Part shown: positions 51,723-62,290 of the stretch, in pieces
Position numbering within the stretch: position 1 is the stretch's first letter
Layout: each line of letters starts with the position of its first letter
Assembly: GCA_027943885.1 (NCBI GenBank)
Contig: AP027078.1
Location: forward strand, 310,001 to 374,000
DNA from: Candidatus Tyloplasma litorale
Lineage (GTDB): Bacteria; Bacillota_I; Bacilli_A; Mycoplasmatales; Hepatoplasmataceae
Direction of reading: 5' to 3'
DNA length: 64,000 nucleotides
Notes under the pieces: generated by a model
What the model was told of the DNA's origin: nothing
The model's input: only the letters and a program-made list of their open reading frames with translations
Database searches by the model: none
Position numbers and translations under genes: made by a program

Positions 51723-53021
51723 TTATTTAAATAATTGATTAATGTCAATTGTTTGATTTCTATCTGGTCCAATTGAAAATTGAGAAACTTTAACACCTGT
51801 TAATTCTTCGATTTTTAACAAATATTTTTTTGCATTTTTAGGTAATTCATCAAAACTTTTCACATTTGTTATATCTTCCTTTCAACCAGGTAAATTAATA
51901 TAAATAGGTTTAAGATTGTTAAAATCTGTTTCTCCTGCTGGGAGATATTTAATTTCTTTTCCATTTAACAAATATGATTTACAAATTTTTAACTTATCTA
52001 TGCCTGATAAAACATCAAGTAAAGTTACAGAAATATCTGTTAATCCCGAAACTCTAGCAGCATGACGAACTAAATTAGCATCAAATCAACCTATTCTTCT
52101 TGGTCTTCCTGTTGTTGTTCCAAACTCATTTCCAATTTCCCTAATCTTTTTAGAAATTTTATTTTCAAATTCTGTTGGAAAGGCGCCTTTTCCCACTCTT
52201 GTAGAATAAGATTTTACAACACCTAATGTTTTTGAAATAGAATTAAGTGGAATTCCTACATTAACAGGAATTGAAGAGGAAGTAGGTGAAGATGAAGTAA
52301 CAAAAGGATAAGTTCCATGATCAATGCATAATAAAACACCTTGGGCACCTTCAAAAAGAACTTTATCACCATTTTCTAAAGCCTCATGAACAATTAATGA
52401 AGTATCAGTTATGAATTTTTTTATTTTCTCTCTTGCACTGATAATTTTTTCATAAACTTCTTCAAAGCAAAATTTTTCTTTTCCAAATGCTTCAAAAATT
52501 TTATTTTTTATTAATAAATTGTCTTTTAAAAGATTTTGAAATAATTCATCATCTAGTAAATCAGCAAATCTAATACCATCTCTAGAAAATTTATCTACAT
52601 AAGCAGGACCTATTCCCTTTTTAGTAGTGCCTATTTTTCTAAATCCTTTTAATTCTTCATACATCCCATCTAATCTAATATGATAAGGCATTAAAACATG
52701 AGCACGATCTGAAATAAATAATTGATAATCTTTAATTCCTTGAGATTCTAAAATTTCTAATTCCTTAACAAGAGCTAAAGGATCTATAACCATTCCATTA
52801 GCCATAACATTTTTTACAGAAGGATTAAATATTCCTGAAGGAATAAGATGTAAAGAATATTTTTTACCATCAATAGAAATTGAATGTCCAGCATTATTTC
52901 CACCTTGATGTCTAACAACCATATCAGCCTTTAAAGAAAGATAATTAGTAATTTTTCCTTTTCCTTCATCTCCTCATTGAGTACCTACAACAGATAATGA
53001 ATTATATTTTTCATTATTCAT
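51723..53021 (-). CDS. purA: Adenylosuccinate synthetase
   Basis: GTP-dependent IMP to adenylosuccinate step, 432 residues. Phosphate loop [12 protein letters not shown] (W is UGA), [50 protein letters not shown] and [10 protein letters not shown], plus [14 protein letters not shown]. Its first 8 bases overlap the rluB end. With purB it is the AMP salvage branch. Confidence 0.97.
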
Positions 53022-53745
53022 ATTTAACTCCTAATCCATTATAAATTTCTGATTTTGTAAGTTTTTTATTTTGACCAACATCAATTCCTTCTAATTTAAG
53101 ATTTCCTATTTGAATTCTTTTTAAATTTAAAACCTTACGATTATTGGCTAAAAACATTCTCTTAATTTGATTTTTTTTACCTTCAGAAATAATCATCTTA
53201 ACCATAACTTTGCCTTCTTCATTATTTATTAATTTAAATCCATCAATTTTTTTAGTAACATAACCATCATCAAGTTTAGTACCTAATTTTAAAGATAAAA
53301 TAATTTCTTTTGTTAAAGGTTTATCAACTCAAACTAAATATGTTTTTTTTACTTTATTTGATGGATGCATAACTTTGTTTGAAAGTTCACCATCACTTGT
53401 AACAATTATTAAACCTGTTGTATTATAATCTAATCTACCCACTGTAAATAAATTTCTATTTTTGTAATTATTTATTAATGATATTACTTCTCTTCCTTTT
53501 TCATCTTGTCTTTGAGAAATATAACCTTTAGGTTTATTAAGTAAAAAATATTCATGTTTCAAATTAAATTTAATTATTTTATTATTTATTTCAATCTTGT
53601 CATTAACACTTGCTTTTTGACCAACTACAGCAACTTTTCCATTAACTTTAACATGACCCTCTTTCAAAAATTTATCCACTTGCCTTCTTGAAAAAGATCC
53701 ATAATTAGATATTAATTTTTGAATTCTTTCTTCTTTATTCATCAA
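53014..53745 (-). CDS. rluB: 23S rRNA pseudouridine synthase, RluB/RsuA family
   Basis: 243 residues. An S4 domain (ERIQKLISNYGSFSRRQVDKFLKEGHVKVNG) precedes the catalytic RLDYNTTGLIIVTSDGE with its Asp. In Firmicutes this gene follows scpB, as it does here (stop/start overlap of 11 bases with scpB), which favours RluB, acting on 23S U2605-type sites. RsuA-like specificity cannot be excluded from sequence alone. Confidence 0.93.
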
Positions 53746-54373
53746 TAATTTCTCCTTTATTTATTTTAACTTTTTGAACTTCATTTTTTATTTTATTCTT
53801 CAAATCATCATTCTCATAAGAGAATAATGAAGTTTCATTTAAATCTTCATTTTCTTCGGTTGAATCTAGGTTTTTTGGAGCTTTTGGAAGATCTTCCAAG
53901 CTCTTTAAATCAAACAATTCAAGAAAGGTAGGAGTTGTCACATATAATTTAGGATTACCTGGAGAAGTTGCTCTCTCATTTGAAATTATTAATTTATAAT
54001 CCAATAATTTAAAAATCGCATAATCCACTGAAGTTCCTTTTATATTTTCAATAAATGGTTTTGTTACAGGTTGCTTATAAGCAATAATTGTAAGTACTTC
54101 TAAAAGTGTTTTTGATAAAGATACATTAATAACTTTATTCATTTTTTTAGATAATTCAAGTGAAGTTTTACTTGAAATTGTTAATCTAATATTTCCTTCA
54201 CTATTTTCCTTTAAAACAAGAGGTCAATCTAATTTTTTTAATTCCAATTCTAAAGAATTAATCATTTTAATAATATCATTACGACTTATTGATAACATAG
54301 AAGATAATTCATCAACACTAATTCCTGCTCTACCTTTTAAAAAAAGAATAGAATATATTATTTTATTTTTCAT
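53735..54373 (-). CDS. scpB: Segregation and condensation protein B
   Basis: 212 residues. Winged-helix kleisin partner: LLEVLTIIAYKQPVTKPFIENIKGTSVDYAIFKLLDYKLI, then NPKLYVTTPTFLELFDLKSLEDLP, all typical. The N-terminal winged helix (GRAGISVDELSSMLSISRNDIIKMI) is read through a UGA Trp. It overlaps scpA by 11 bases and rluB by 11 bases. Works with SMC in chromosome organisation. Confidence 0.95.
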
Positions 54374-55106
54374 AATTTTTTAACCTTATTTTTATTTCTC
54401 CATAATCATTTTCTTGATAAATAAAAATTTCATTGTTTCTAGACATTTCCAAAATAATTAATAATGATAGTGAAATATAATATTTATCTTTTGATTTTAA
54501 AATACTTGATAATGTTAAAAAGCCCTCATTTATGGATTTAATAATTTCCTTTTTTACTATTTCTGATGATTTTTTTGTAATTCTAATTGTTTTTTTCTTT
54601 AATTTATTTTTCTTTATCGAAGAATCAATATTTAACACCGCTTTTTCTAAATCTTTTTTCCCCTTAGAAGTAAGTTTTCCAAATTTTTGTAATTCTAAAT
54701 CAATATAATTTTGAAAATCATCATCTAATTTTTCAAAAAAAGGTGTTTTATTATGTAACTTTTTCAGCTCTTCTGAAAGAGTTTTTATTTTTTCATATTC
54801 AATAAGTCTTTCTAATAAATTTTCTTCATCTATCTTTTCTTTTTTATCACCAAAAGAATTAAATTTAAGTAAATGTTTAGATTTGATATCTATTAATTGA
54901 CAAGCTAATAATAAATATTCAGAAGTTTCATCTAAATCAATTGTTTCTTGTGCATTTATAAAATTTAAATATTGATCAGCAACTTGAACTAAAGAAATTT
55001 TTAGAATATTGAATTTCTTTTTTTTAATTAAAAATAATAATAAATCAAGTGGACCTTCAAAATTTTCTAAAGTTAGTTTTGTTTTATCAAAATCATCAAC
55101 TATCAT
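54363..55106 (-). CDS. scpA: Segregation and condensation protein A (kleisin)
   Basis: 247 residues. LENFEGPLDLLLFLIKKKKFNILKISLVQVADQYLNFI is the N-terminal kleisin segment that grips the SMC neck, and the C-terminal winged helix contains ILKSKDKYYISLSLLIILEMSRNNEIFIYQ. No Trp is used. Overlaps the phosphorylase end by 4 bases and scpB by 11. Confidence 0.96.
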   Translation of the reverse strand: MIVDDFDKTKLTLENFEGPLDLLLFLIKKKKFNILKISLVQVADQYLNFINAQETIDLDETSEYLLLACQLIDIKSKHLLKFNSFGDKKEKIDEENLLERLIEYEKIKTLSEELKKLHNKTPFFEKLDDDFQNYIDLELQKFGKLTSKGKKDLEKAVLNIDSSIKKNKLKKKTIRITKKSSEIVKKEIIKSINEGFLTLSSILKSKDKYYISLSLLIILEMSRNNEIFIYQENDYGEIKIRLKNYEK

Positions 55107-56380
55107 TTTACTTCACCTAAAATAACCTTTGTCTCAATAGGATCATTAGTAAAATCAAATACTTTTAAAATTGTTTGAATTATTTCTTCACTAATTTCTT
55201 TAGAGGAAGTAACTTCAAATAGGGGTTCATTTTTATTTATCTTTTCACCTTGTTTTTTTAAAAATTTAATGCCTGAATCAAAATCTAATTTTTCATTTTT
55301 AAATTCACGTCCTGCTTTTAATGCTATTAAAGCATTACCCAAATTTTTTAAATTTTTAAAAAATACATATCCTTCTTCTTCTGAATTAATTATTTTTTTA
55401 AATTTTGGTTCAAATTTAATTCCTTTTTCATAATTAGAAACACCATGTCTTTTAAATCATTCTTTTTGTAATTTAAAAGCAGTCCCTGATTTTATAACTT
55501 CTTCAAAAATTTTTTCTGATTCTTCTTTAGAAACATTTTTAGATTTAGAATGTAATTCAATTGATATTTTCTTAACTAATTCATAAAAATCTATTGAATA
55601 ATTACCTTTTAAAAATTCAATTGCTTCAATAACCTCTAATTTATTACCAACAGAAAAACCTAATGGTTGATCCATTGATGAAAATAAAACAAATAAATTT
55701 CTATTATATTTATTAGCAATTAATTTCATTAATCTTGCAAGTTCTTGTCCTTCTTCAATATTTTTCATAAAAGCACCTGAACCTATTTTCATATCAATAA
55801 GAATATTTTTAGCACCTGAAGCTATTTTTTTGGATATTATTGAAGCAGCTATTAAAGGAATTGAATCAACTGTTGCTGTAATATCACGTAATGAATATAT
55901 TTTCCCATCTGCTGGAGTTAAATTAGGAGTTTGTCCAGTTAATGAAATACCTATCTCTTCAACCATCTTGTAAACTTTTTCAATTCCAAGTTCGGCATTA
56001 AAACCTTTTATTGATTCTAATTTATCAATAGTTCCGCCTGTAAAACCTAAGCCTCTACCTGATATTTTAAAAATTTTAACATTCATCGCACCCAAAATTG
56101 GTAATAATGCTATTGAAGTTTTGTCACCAATACCACCTGAAGAATGTTTATCCACAAAATCATTTTTTAAAGGTAATGTTTCACCTGAATTAATTAATGC
56201 CGTTGCATAATTAATTGTTTCCTGATCTGTAAAACCATTTATTTTTATCGCCATCAATAAAGAAGCAGCATGATAATCTTTAACAATGCCGCTCATTAAT
56301 CCATTAACAAAAAAATCTATCTCTTCTTTTGTAAGAGATAATTTCTTAGATTTTTTATCAATTATTTCAACTATATTCAT
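55103..56380 (-). CDS. deoA: Pyrimidine-nucleoside (thymidine) phosphorylase
   Basis: 425 residues. Landmarks: KKLSLTKEEIDFFVNGLMSGIVKDYHAASLLMAI, the DKHSSGGIGDKTS phosphate loop, GRGLGFTGGTIDKLESIKGF, and DMKIGSGAFMKN. The tail region KAGREF follows a UGA Trp. It splits thymidine/uridine into base and (deoxy)ribose 1-phosphate, supporting nucleoside salvage. DeoA and Pdp cannot be separated from sequence alone. Coupled to scpA by a 4-base overlap. Confidence 0.94.
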
Positions 56381-56387
56381 AACAATT

Positions 56388-57257
56388 TTATTTTGACTTT
56401 TCTTGTCTTATTTTTCTTTTCATCATCTTAATTTTAGATTTTTCAACAATTTTTTGATGTCTTTTTAATTCTTTTGGTGATAATTTAGAAGTTCAATTAT
56501 CAATATCTTTTTGCATTTGTTCTTTTATTCTACGTCCTATTAATTCTGTTGGTAATTTAGAATGATTAATAGGTTTGATTGTTTTATTAATAATAACCTT
56601 AACAGTTCTAGTTCTTAATGAAAACACTTTCCTAGCTTCTAATGTACCTAAAATAGTGATTGGAACAATTGGTAAGAAATATTTCTGAGGAAATCTAAAT
56701 AAACCATTTTTAAATTCTAATAATTCTCCTGTTAATGATCTTTCCCCCTCTGGAAATATAACAACTGCTCTATTTTTTTGTTTTGCATATTGTGCTGCTC
56801 CTTCTAAAAGTGCCAATGCTTTTCTTGGGGATTTTCTATCTAAAAACATTCCATCAACACCATTAAAATATCCACTAGTTAATTTACTAGTTTTTAATTC
56901 CTCTTTTGCAATAGGAACTAAATTTAATTTGTTTGAAATAGCAACAGATAAAATAACACCATCAAAATTAGAAGTGTGATTAGGAACAATTCAAGCTCCA
57001 CCACCTCTTGGTAAATTTTCTTCTCCTTCAACTTCTACTTTTATACCTGCCCTTTTAATTATCCCCCTCATTTTTTTTCTGTGATATTGTACTCTTTCTT
57101 CAAATGGATGAAGATTTGGGTCTTGTTGTTTTTTATTTTTTTTAACTCATTTATTTAATTTTCTTGATCCATTTCATCCTGCTAAAAATCCTGTAAATCA
57201 AAAAACTTTAACTCTAAAAATGTTCTTAAAAAAATCTATTATTTTACTATCTTTCAT
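56388..57257 (-). CDS. plsC: 1-acyl-sn-glycerol-3-phosphate acyltransferase
   Basis: 289 residues. Motif I NHTSNFD (93-99) has the catalytic His-Asp pair, motif III FPEGERS is at 168-174 and GTLEARK... VPITILG (motif IV Pro region) follows. The basic N-terminal 40 residues and Lys-rich C-terminal tail could hold it on the membrane. It adds the second acyl chain to make phosphatidic acid, using acyl-ACP; acpS is the next gene upstream. Fatty acids probably enter through the FakB-type proteins. Confidence 0.94.
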
Positions 57258-57312
57258 AAATTTCCTTTTTATTTTATATGTCTATTATATATATAATTAT
57301 AAATTATACATT

Positions 57313-57654
57313 TTATAAATTTATAATTATTGAAAAAGCAACAGTATAATCTTTTTCATGTGAAATTGAAATTTTAATATTATCATTTTTCAAATTTTTG
57401 AATAAAACATATGGTTTTCCATTATCTTCATTTAAAATTGAAATTTCATAAAATTTTATTTTTTTATTTGATGCCTTAATTATTGCTTCTTTAGAAGCCC
57501 ATCTACCACTTATGAAATCCATTTTAGAATCTTCATCTTTTAATTTAGATAAAAATTCCAATTCATCTTTATTTAAAAATCTAGTTTTATTTTTAAGTAA
57601 CTTTATCCTTGCCTTTGAAACAATATCTATTCCAATTCCATTAATTATTTCCAT
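57313..57654 (-). CDS. acpS: Holo-acyl-carrier-protein synthase
   Basis: Transfers phosphopantetheine from CoA to ACP; 113 residues. GIGIDIVSKARIKLL has the metal-binding Asp, SGRWASKEAIIKAS the second conserved block, and ISISHEKDYTVAFSI the third. The ATG lies six bases after TATAAT with no ribosome site, so probably leaderless; its -10 overlaps that of rnhC. Confidence 0.95.
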   Translation of the reverse strand: MEIINGIGIDIVSKARIKLLKNKTRFLNKDELEFLSKLKDEDSKMDFISGRWASKEAIIKASNKKIKFYEISILNEDNGKPYVLFKNLKNDNIKISISHEKDYTVAFSIIINL

Positions 57655-57660
57655 ATATTA

Positions 57661-57670
57661 ATTATATAAT
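57661..57670. promoter_or_regulatory. Overlapping divergent -10 boxes, acpS / rnhC
   Basis: The 10-base ATTATATAAT holds TATAAT on both strands (57661-57666 minus, 57665-57670 plus), in a 24-base gap. ATG lies 6 bases away for acpS and 8 for rnhC, both without ribosome sites; the two promoters cannot easily be occupied at the same time. Confidence 0.65.
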
Positions 57671-57678
57671 TTATATAA

Positions 57679-58515
57679 ATGTATTTAAGTATTAAATCTT
57701 ACTCAAAAGAAAAATTTTTAGAATTTTATCAAGCAATAGGTGGAAGAAAAACAAAATCAAATGATGATATTGTTTTTGATAATAAAATTTATGATAATGT
57801 AAAAATAACTTTTTATACAAATTTAAATATTTTATTTAATGGAAAAATAAACAAAAAATTAGAAAAATTGATTGATATAATAATTGATAAAGAATTATAT
57901 GTAGGTTCTGATGAAGTTGGAATTGGAGAATCTATTGGTCCAATAGTTGTTGTTGCATTGAAATTTAAAAATTATGATTCAAAGAAAAAAGTTATATTAA
58001 ATGGAATTAAAGATTCCAAAAAATTAAGTGCTAAAGAAATAGATCAAAAATCAAAATTTATAAAAAAATATTCTGATTTTAAAATTATGATAATGCCACC
58101 TAATAAATTTAATAATATTTATAAAAAATTAAATAATATTAAAGCAATTAATGCATTAATGCAAAATGAACTTCATAAGAAATTTGAAAATGAAAATAAT
58201 ATACACATAACAGATCAATTTGTAAATGAAAATAAATATAATGAATATATTTTAAATAGCAACAATGAACCATTTAAAGGTAAATTAATTTTATTAACAA
58301 AAGCAGAAGAAAAATATTTAGAGGTTGCTGCTGCTGCAATAATTGCAAAATCAATTTTTAATAATTGATTAATTAACAAATTTAAAGAAGATGGTATAAA
58401 AATTAATATAGAAAATAATAAAAGATTAAATTCTTGAAAATTATTTCAAGAATTAAATAACGGAACAATAAAAGTAGATAACAAAAATGAATATATAAAA
58501 AAATGAAAAAAATAA
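57679..58515 (+). CDS. rnhC: Ribonuclease HIII
   Basis: Removes RNA from RNA-DNA hybrids; 278 residues. The N-terminal TBP-like domain is about 1-75; the catalytic domain begins GSDEVGIGESIGPIVVVAL (Asp-Glu pair of HIII), with further acidic ligands at KDSKKLS and ITDQFVNEN, and EVAAAAIIAKSIFNNW later. The Trp at 231 and others are UGA. Plus strand, probably leaderless (TATAAT 8 bases before ATG). The reading frame ends next to a shared hairpin. Confidence 0.92.
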
Positions 58516-58534
58516 CTTATTTAATTAAGTTATT
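58511..58534. terminator. Terminator hairpin shared by rnhC and the PTS gene, stop in the loop
   Basis: Arms AATAACTTA / TAAGTTATT with 6-base loop. The rnhC TAA (58513-58515) lies in one arm and the PTS gene TAA (58525-58527) spans the loop edge; a run of seven T follows on the plus strand. Confidence 0.7.
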
Positions 58535-59808
58535 TTTTTAAAATTTTTTGAATAAACAAAACAATAAACCAAGGAATAAATTAAGCCTAATAAAATTCCA
58601 ATAATGGGTATTCAATATCAATTGGTTTCAAATCCTTTTAATGAAGGCATTATACCAAACATAACTATATCAATAATTCAACCTGTTGAAATTCAAACTG
58701 AAACATTTAAAATATTCAAAATTCAAAATGATAAACCAAAAATTAAAGCATTAAAAAAATATAATGTTGGACTTATAAATATGAATGAAAATTCTGTTAT
58801 TTCACTTATTCCAGATAAAGCTGTTATTAAAGTAAAAAATAAGAATGTTTTTCCATTTTCTCATCCTTTTCACAATATAAATACTATTGCTGTAATTGGA
58901 AATCCAAAAGATAAAATAGGTAAAAACCCTTGTTGATATTGTCCTATATTATAAGAATTCGAAACTTCATAAATATATTTATTACCTTCAAAAATAATTT
59001 CACCATTTAATTGAGTGAAATCCATGCCTTTAGAATACATAAAAACTCAAATATTACTATCACCAGCAATAGTTTTAACAAGTTCATCAGAAGCATTAAA
59101 TATATTTAAAACTCCTCCTATTTCAGTGTATAAAAAGGTAGGCATTAAAACAGTATGTAATCCAAAAGGTAATAAAAGTCTATTTACAAAACCATATAAA
59201 AATGCACTAAAACCAAATGGAATTGAACTTATCAAAAAACCAATTCCCCAAATCAAAATACTTATAATCATAAAAATTGGTGTTAAAATTAACACTAATA
59301 AAAAACCTAAAATTAAAAATCAATTTTTATTACTAATTTTCTTGTCTAAATAAATAAAAATAAATGAAAGAATCATCATTGAAAAAACAGAAAATGATAT
59401 TGGAGTCATAGAATGAATAATAGATTCATTTCCATAACTAGTATAAAAACCTAAATTACCAATAAAAAAACTAGGAATTATTCCTGTTTCTACAATAATA
59501 CTTTGAACAGCAATAAAAATAAATAATGTAATTAGAGAATTTATTATTGTATTATTATTTTTATCATTATGAAAATGAATAATAATGGAAACATAAACTA
59601 AAATAGGAAAAATAACAAAAACAATTGATGATAGATCATTTAAAAAAGATGAAACAAAAGATTCTAAAGGTAATGATATCGAAATACCTAAAATAATAGA
59701 TGAAAATGCCACCAATGAAATTGGAAGAATTAATGTTGGTCCTAATTTTACTAAAAAATTATGAATCCTACTTAAATGATTATGATCATTATTTTTTAAT
59801 GTTTTCAT
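58525..59808 (-). CDS. PTS EIIC component, glucose family, without EIIA/EIIB
   Basis: 427 residues, about ten hydrophobic segments. NRLLLPFGLHTVLMP matches the EIIC substrate block (NRxLxPFGLHH), SFGFPITAIVFIFCEGWENGK the GFP region, and ALSGISEITEFSFIFISPTLY replaces ITEPIEFSF. No EIIA or EIIB domain is attached, so a partner elsewhere must phosphorylate the sugar. Substrate could be glucose, GlcNAc or a glucoside. It is a single-gene unit with an inverted repeat over its -10 box, and ends in the rnhC-shared hairpin. Confidence 0.82.
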
Positions 59809-59825
59809 AGAGCTATCTTATATAT

Positions 59826-59842
59826 AAGGTAAATTATACCTT
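59826..59842 (-). promoter_or_regulatory. Inverted repeat over the -10 box of the PTS gene
   Basis: AAGGTA ... TACCTT with a 5-base centre, covering the minus-strand TATAAT at 59833-59838. The flanking ATAT extends the symmetry loosely. Position suggests a repressor site that would block the promoter, but chance cannot be excluded. Confidence 0.45.
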
Positions 59843-59854
59843 TTTATATACAAA

Positions 59855-59888
59855 ACAAAAGTACCACTATTTATAGTGGTACTTTTGT
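59855..59888 (-). terminator. Terminator of the infB-rpsO operon
   Basis: Perfect 15-base stem (ACAAAAGTACCACTA) with a TTTA loop, followed on the minus strand by TTTTG and T-rich sequence, 57 bases past the rpsO stop. Confidence 0.9.
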
Positions 59889-59945
59889 TAAAATATTATA
59901 CCTTAGCAAATTAATAACATCTAGCCAAAGCATTATTTAGCATTT

Positions 59946-60215
59946 TTATTTTCTTAAATTTAAAGCTTCTAATAACTCTTTATATCTTTCTTCTGATTCT
60001 GATTTTAAATATTTTAATAATGAAGCTCTTTGAGAAACTTTTTTATATAAACCTAATTTAGAATGTTTATCTTTTTTATTAACTTTCATATGTTCAGTTA
60101 ATTGTAAAATTTCTTCAGTTAGAATAGCGATTTGAACTTCAGTTTTTCCTGTGTCCTTTTCATCTTTTCCAAAGCTTTTTATTATTTGTTCTTTTCTTTC
60201 TTTTGTTATTGCCAT
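59946..60215 (-). CDS. rpsO: 30S ribosomal protein S15
   Basis: 89 residues, standard length. KDTGKTEVQIAILTEEILQLTEHMKVNKKDKHSKLGLYKKVSQRASLLKYLKSESEERYKELLEALNLRK is the S15 fold (shown in parts: TGKTEVQIA, LTEHMKVNKKDKHSK, RASLLKYL). It lies 20 bases after ribF and closes the infB-rbfA-truB-ribF-rpsO operon. Confidence 0.98.
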   Translation of the reverse strand: MAITKERKEQIIKSFGKDEKDTGKTEVQIAILTEEILQLTEHMKVNKKDKHSKLGLYKKVSQRASLLKYLKSESEERYKELLEALNLRK

Positions 60216-60235
60216 ACCTTTATATTGTACCTTAT

Positions 60236-61126
60236 TTAGGGTAAATTAAAATAAGTTTTTCCTAGTTCTTTATCTTGTGATAATTTATTTTTTAATTCCT
60301 CTATAGAATCAAACTTAATAGGATCACGATATTTTTCAATTAATTCCACTTTTATTTCTTCATCATATATTGTTTTATCAAAATTATAAATAAAACTTTC
60401 ATATGTTCTTTTATTATCATTGGAAATAGTAGGATTGGTAGAAATAGATGTTAATGAAGGAAATTTATTATTTTTATATGTTACATAGGAATAATAAATA
60501 CCATCATTAATATTTATTTTATATGCTGGATATTCCACATTTGCAGTTGGCATATCTAATTCTGTTCCTATACCTTTACCATGTATAACTTTTCCTTTGT
60601 AAAAAAAATAATGTCCTAAAGATTTTAAATAATAATCTAAATTATCCTTACAAAGTTCTTCAAATATTTTTTTTGAAGATATCTTTTCCTTTTGATTTTT
60701 TATTTCTTTAATAATTGTTACATTAAATTTTTTCTTTAAAGTAGAAACATCACCTTCTTGATTATGTCCATATTTAAAATCTTTACCTACAACTATTTCT
60801 TTAACATTAATTTTTTCTAAATAATTTTCAAATTCCTTATAACTAATAGAAAAATTCTTTTTTGTTGGGTTAAAAATTAAAAAAAAATCTGGATTAAATT
60901 CATTAATAAATTCCATTCTCTCTTCTAGAGAATAAAAATTATCAATTTTTCTTTGTGAAAAAATCATTGTTCCAAATTCCAATTCTTTCTTTTTTGCAAT
61001 ATCACTTGCTGTTTTAAGTATTTTCTTATGACCAATGTGAATAGAGTAAAATTTACCTAAGGCAATTATTTTTTCCTTTTTAGAAAATTTTTCTATACTT
61101 GGAAATTTAATTATTTTTGCAGGCAT
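60236..61126 (-). CDS. ribF: Bifunctional riboflavin kinase/FAD synthetase
   Basis: 296 residues. The FAD synthetase part has ALGKFYSIHIGHKKIL (HxGH) and the ISSKKIFEELCKDN region; the riboflavin kinase part has GKGIGTELDMPTANVEYPAYK and DGIYYSYV. Makes FMN and FAD from imported riboflavin. Its ATG overlaps the truB TAA (TAATG). Confidence 0.95.
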   Translation of the reverse strand: MPAKIIKFPSIEKFSKKEKIIALGKFYSIHIGHKKILKTASDIAKKKELEFGTMIFSQRKIDNFYSLEERMEFINEFNPDFFLIFNPTKKNFSISYKEFENYLEKINVKEIVVGKDFKYGHNQEGDVSTLKKKFNVTIIKEIKNQKEKISSKKIFEELCKDNLDYYLKSLGHYFFYKGKVIHGKGIGTELDMPTANVEYPAYKININDGIYYSYVTYKNNKFPSLTSISTNPTISNDNKRTYESFIYNFDKTIYDEEIKVELIEKYRDPIKFDSIEELKNKLSQDKELGKTYFNLP

Positions 61127-61947
61127 TAGTCTATGTTTTTCTTAATTTTATATTTATTATTTTCTATTTTTTTTATTCACATATTATTTCCTTTTGAATT
61201 TTTAACAACTAATTCATTTTCTTCTCTTTTAAAATCAATTATTTTACCATCTATTAAATTTTTATATAATAAATCATCAATTTTAACAAAAGACATAGGA
61301 ACAATTTTTTCTCTTTTAATTTTTTTAAATTTTCTAAAAACAGGAGATTTTATTTTTCCTATTGAAGTTCTTCTTAAAGAAGTTAACATTGAGGGAATAG
61401 AAAATTCATCACCTAAATCCCTTGCTATAGATCTAATATAGGTTCCTGAACTAACATTTATTTTAAATTTATATTCTATATTAGAAAGTTCTTTTATTTT
61501 AAATGAATTAATTTTTCTTTTAATGGGTTTTAATTTAAAATCAATATTCTTTCGTGAAAGTTCATGAGCTCTTTTACCATTAATTTTTATATTTGAATAA
61601 TTTGGAGGAATTTGTAATATTTCACCAACAAATTTTTTTTCAATCATTTTATTAAGCTTATATTTATTTATAGAAAAATCTTTAATTCTATCAACAATAT
61701 AACCATCAGTATCTAAAGTATTTGTTCTTGTACCAAAAAGAATACTTCCAATATAAGTTTTATCACTATTTAAAAATAATTCTAAAAATTTAGTATCAGA
61801 ATCTGTTGCTACAATTAACAATCCTGATGCAAAAGGATCAAGAACTCCTGAAAATCCTATTTTTAAAAAACTCTTTCCTTTTTTAAAATTAGAAAGAGTT
61901 TTATTGGAAGTTAATCCAGGTTTTTTATTTAATAAATAAAAAGCCAT
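61126..61947 (-). CDS. truB: tRNA pseudouridine(55) synthase
   Basis: 273 residues. Catalytic Asp37 lies in GFSGVLDPFASGLLIVATD; IGSILFGTRTNTLDTDGYI, SGTYIRSIARDLGDEF and the C-terminal PUA-like tail follow. The last 17 codons are reached through a UGA Trp and end at TAA (61126-61128), one base into ribF. Confidence 0.95.
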
Positions 61948-61955
61948 TTTAATTA

Positions 61956-62285
61956 TTAATTTGATTCATCAATAAGTTTTTCCATTTCATTTATTCTATC
62001 AAGCATATCATCTAAAATAAATTCAATAAATGGAACTTTTTTAATTGAAAGTAAATGAGCAAGATTTTTTCTAATAACATTACTTGCTTTTTTTAATTCA
62101 AAAAATGTTTGTTCATCTTTTGGTTTTAAAAATGAAACATAAACTTTAGCTACTGAATTATCATTATTCAATATAACTTCAGTAATTGTTGTTTCTCTTA
62201 ATTTTTCATTAGATAATTCAGCAATTATTTCTGATAATTTAAGATGAATTTCTGATTCTAATTTTTTTGTTTTTATTCCTGACAT
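61956..62285 (-). CDS. rbfA: 30S ribosome-binding factor A
   Basis: 109 residues, single KH-like domain: LESEIHLKLSEIIAELSNEKLRETTITEVILNNDNSVAKVYVSFL and NLAHLLSIKKVPFIEFILDDMLDRINEMEKL. Acts in late 30S maturation, possibly with RsgA of this window. Lies between infB (5 bases) and truB (8 bases). Confidence 0.95.
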   Translation of the reverse strand: MSGIKTKKLESEIHLKLSEIIAELSNEKLRETTITEVILNNDNSVAKVYVSFLKPKDEQTFFELKKASNVIRKNLAHLLSIKKVPFIEFILDDMLDRINEMEKLIDESN

Positions 62286-62290
62286 AATAT

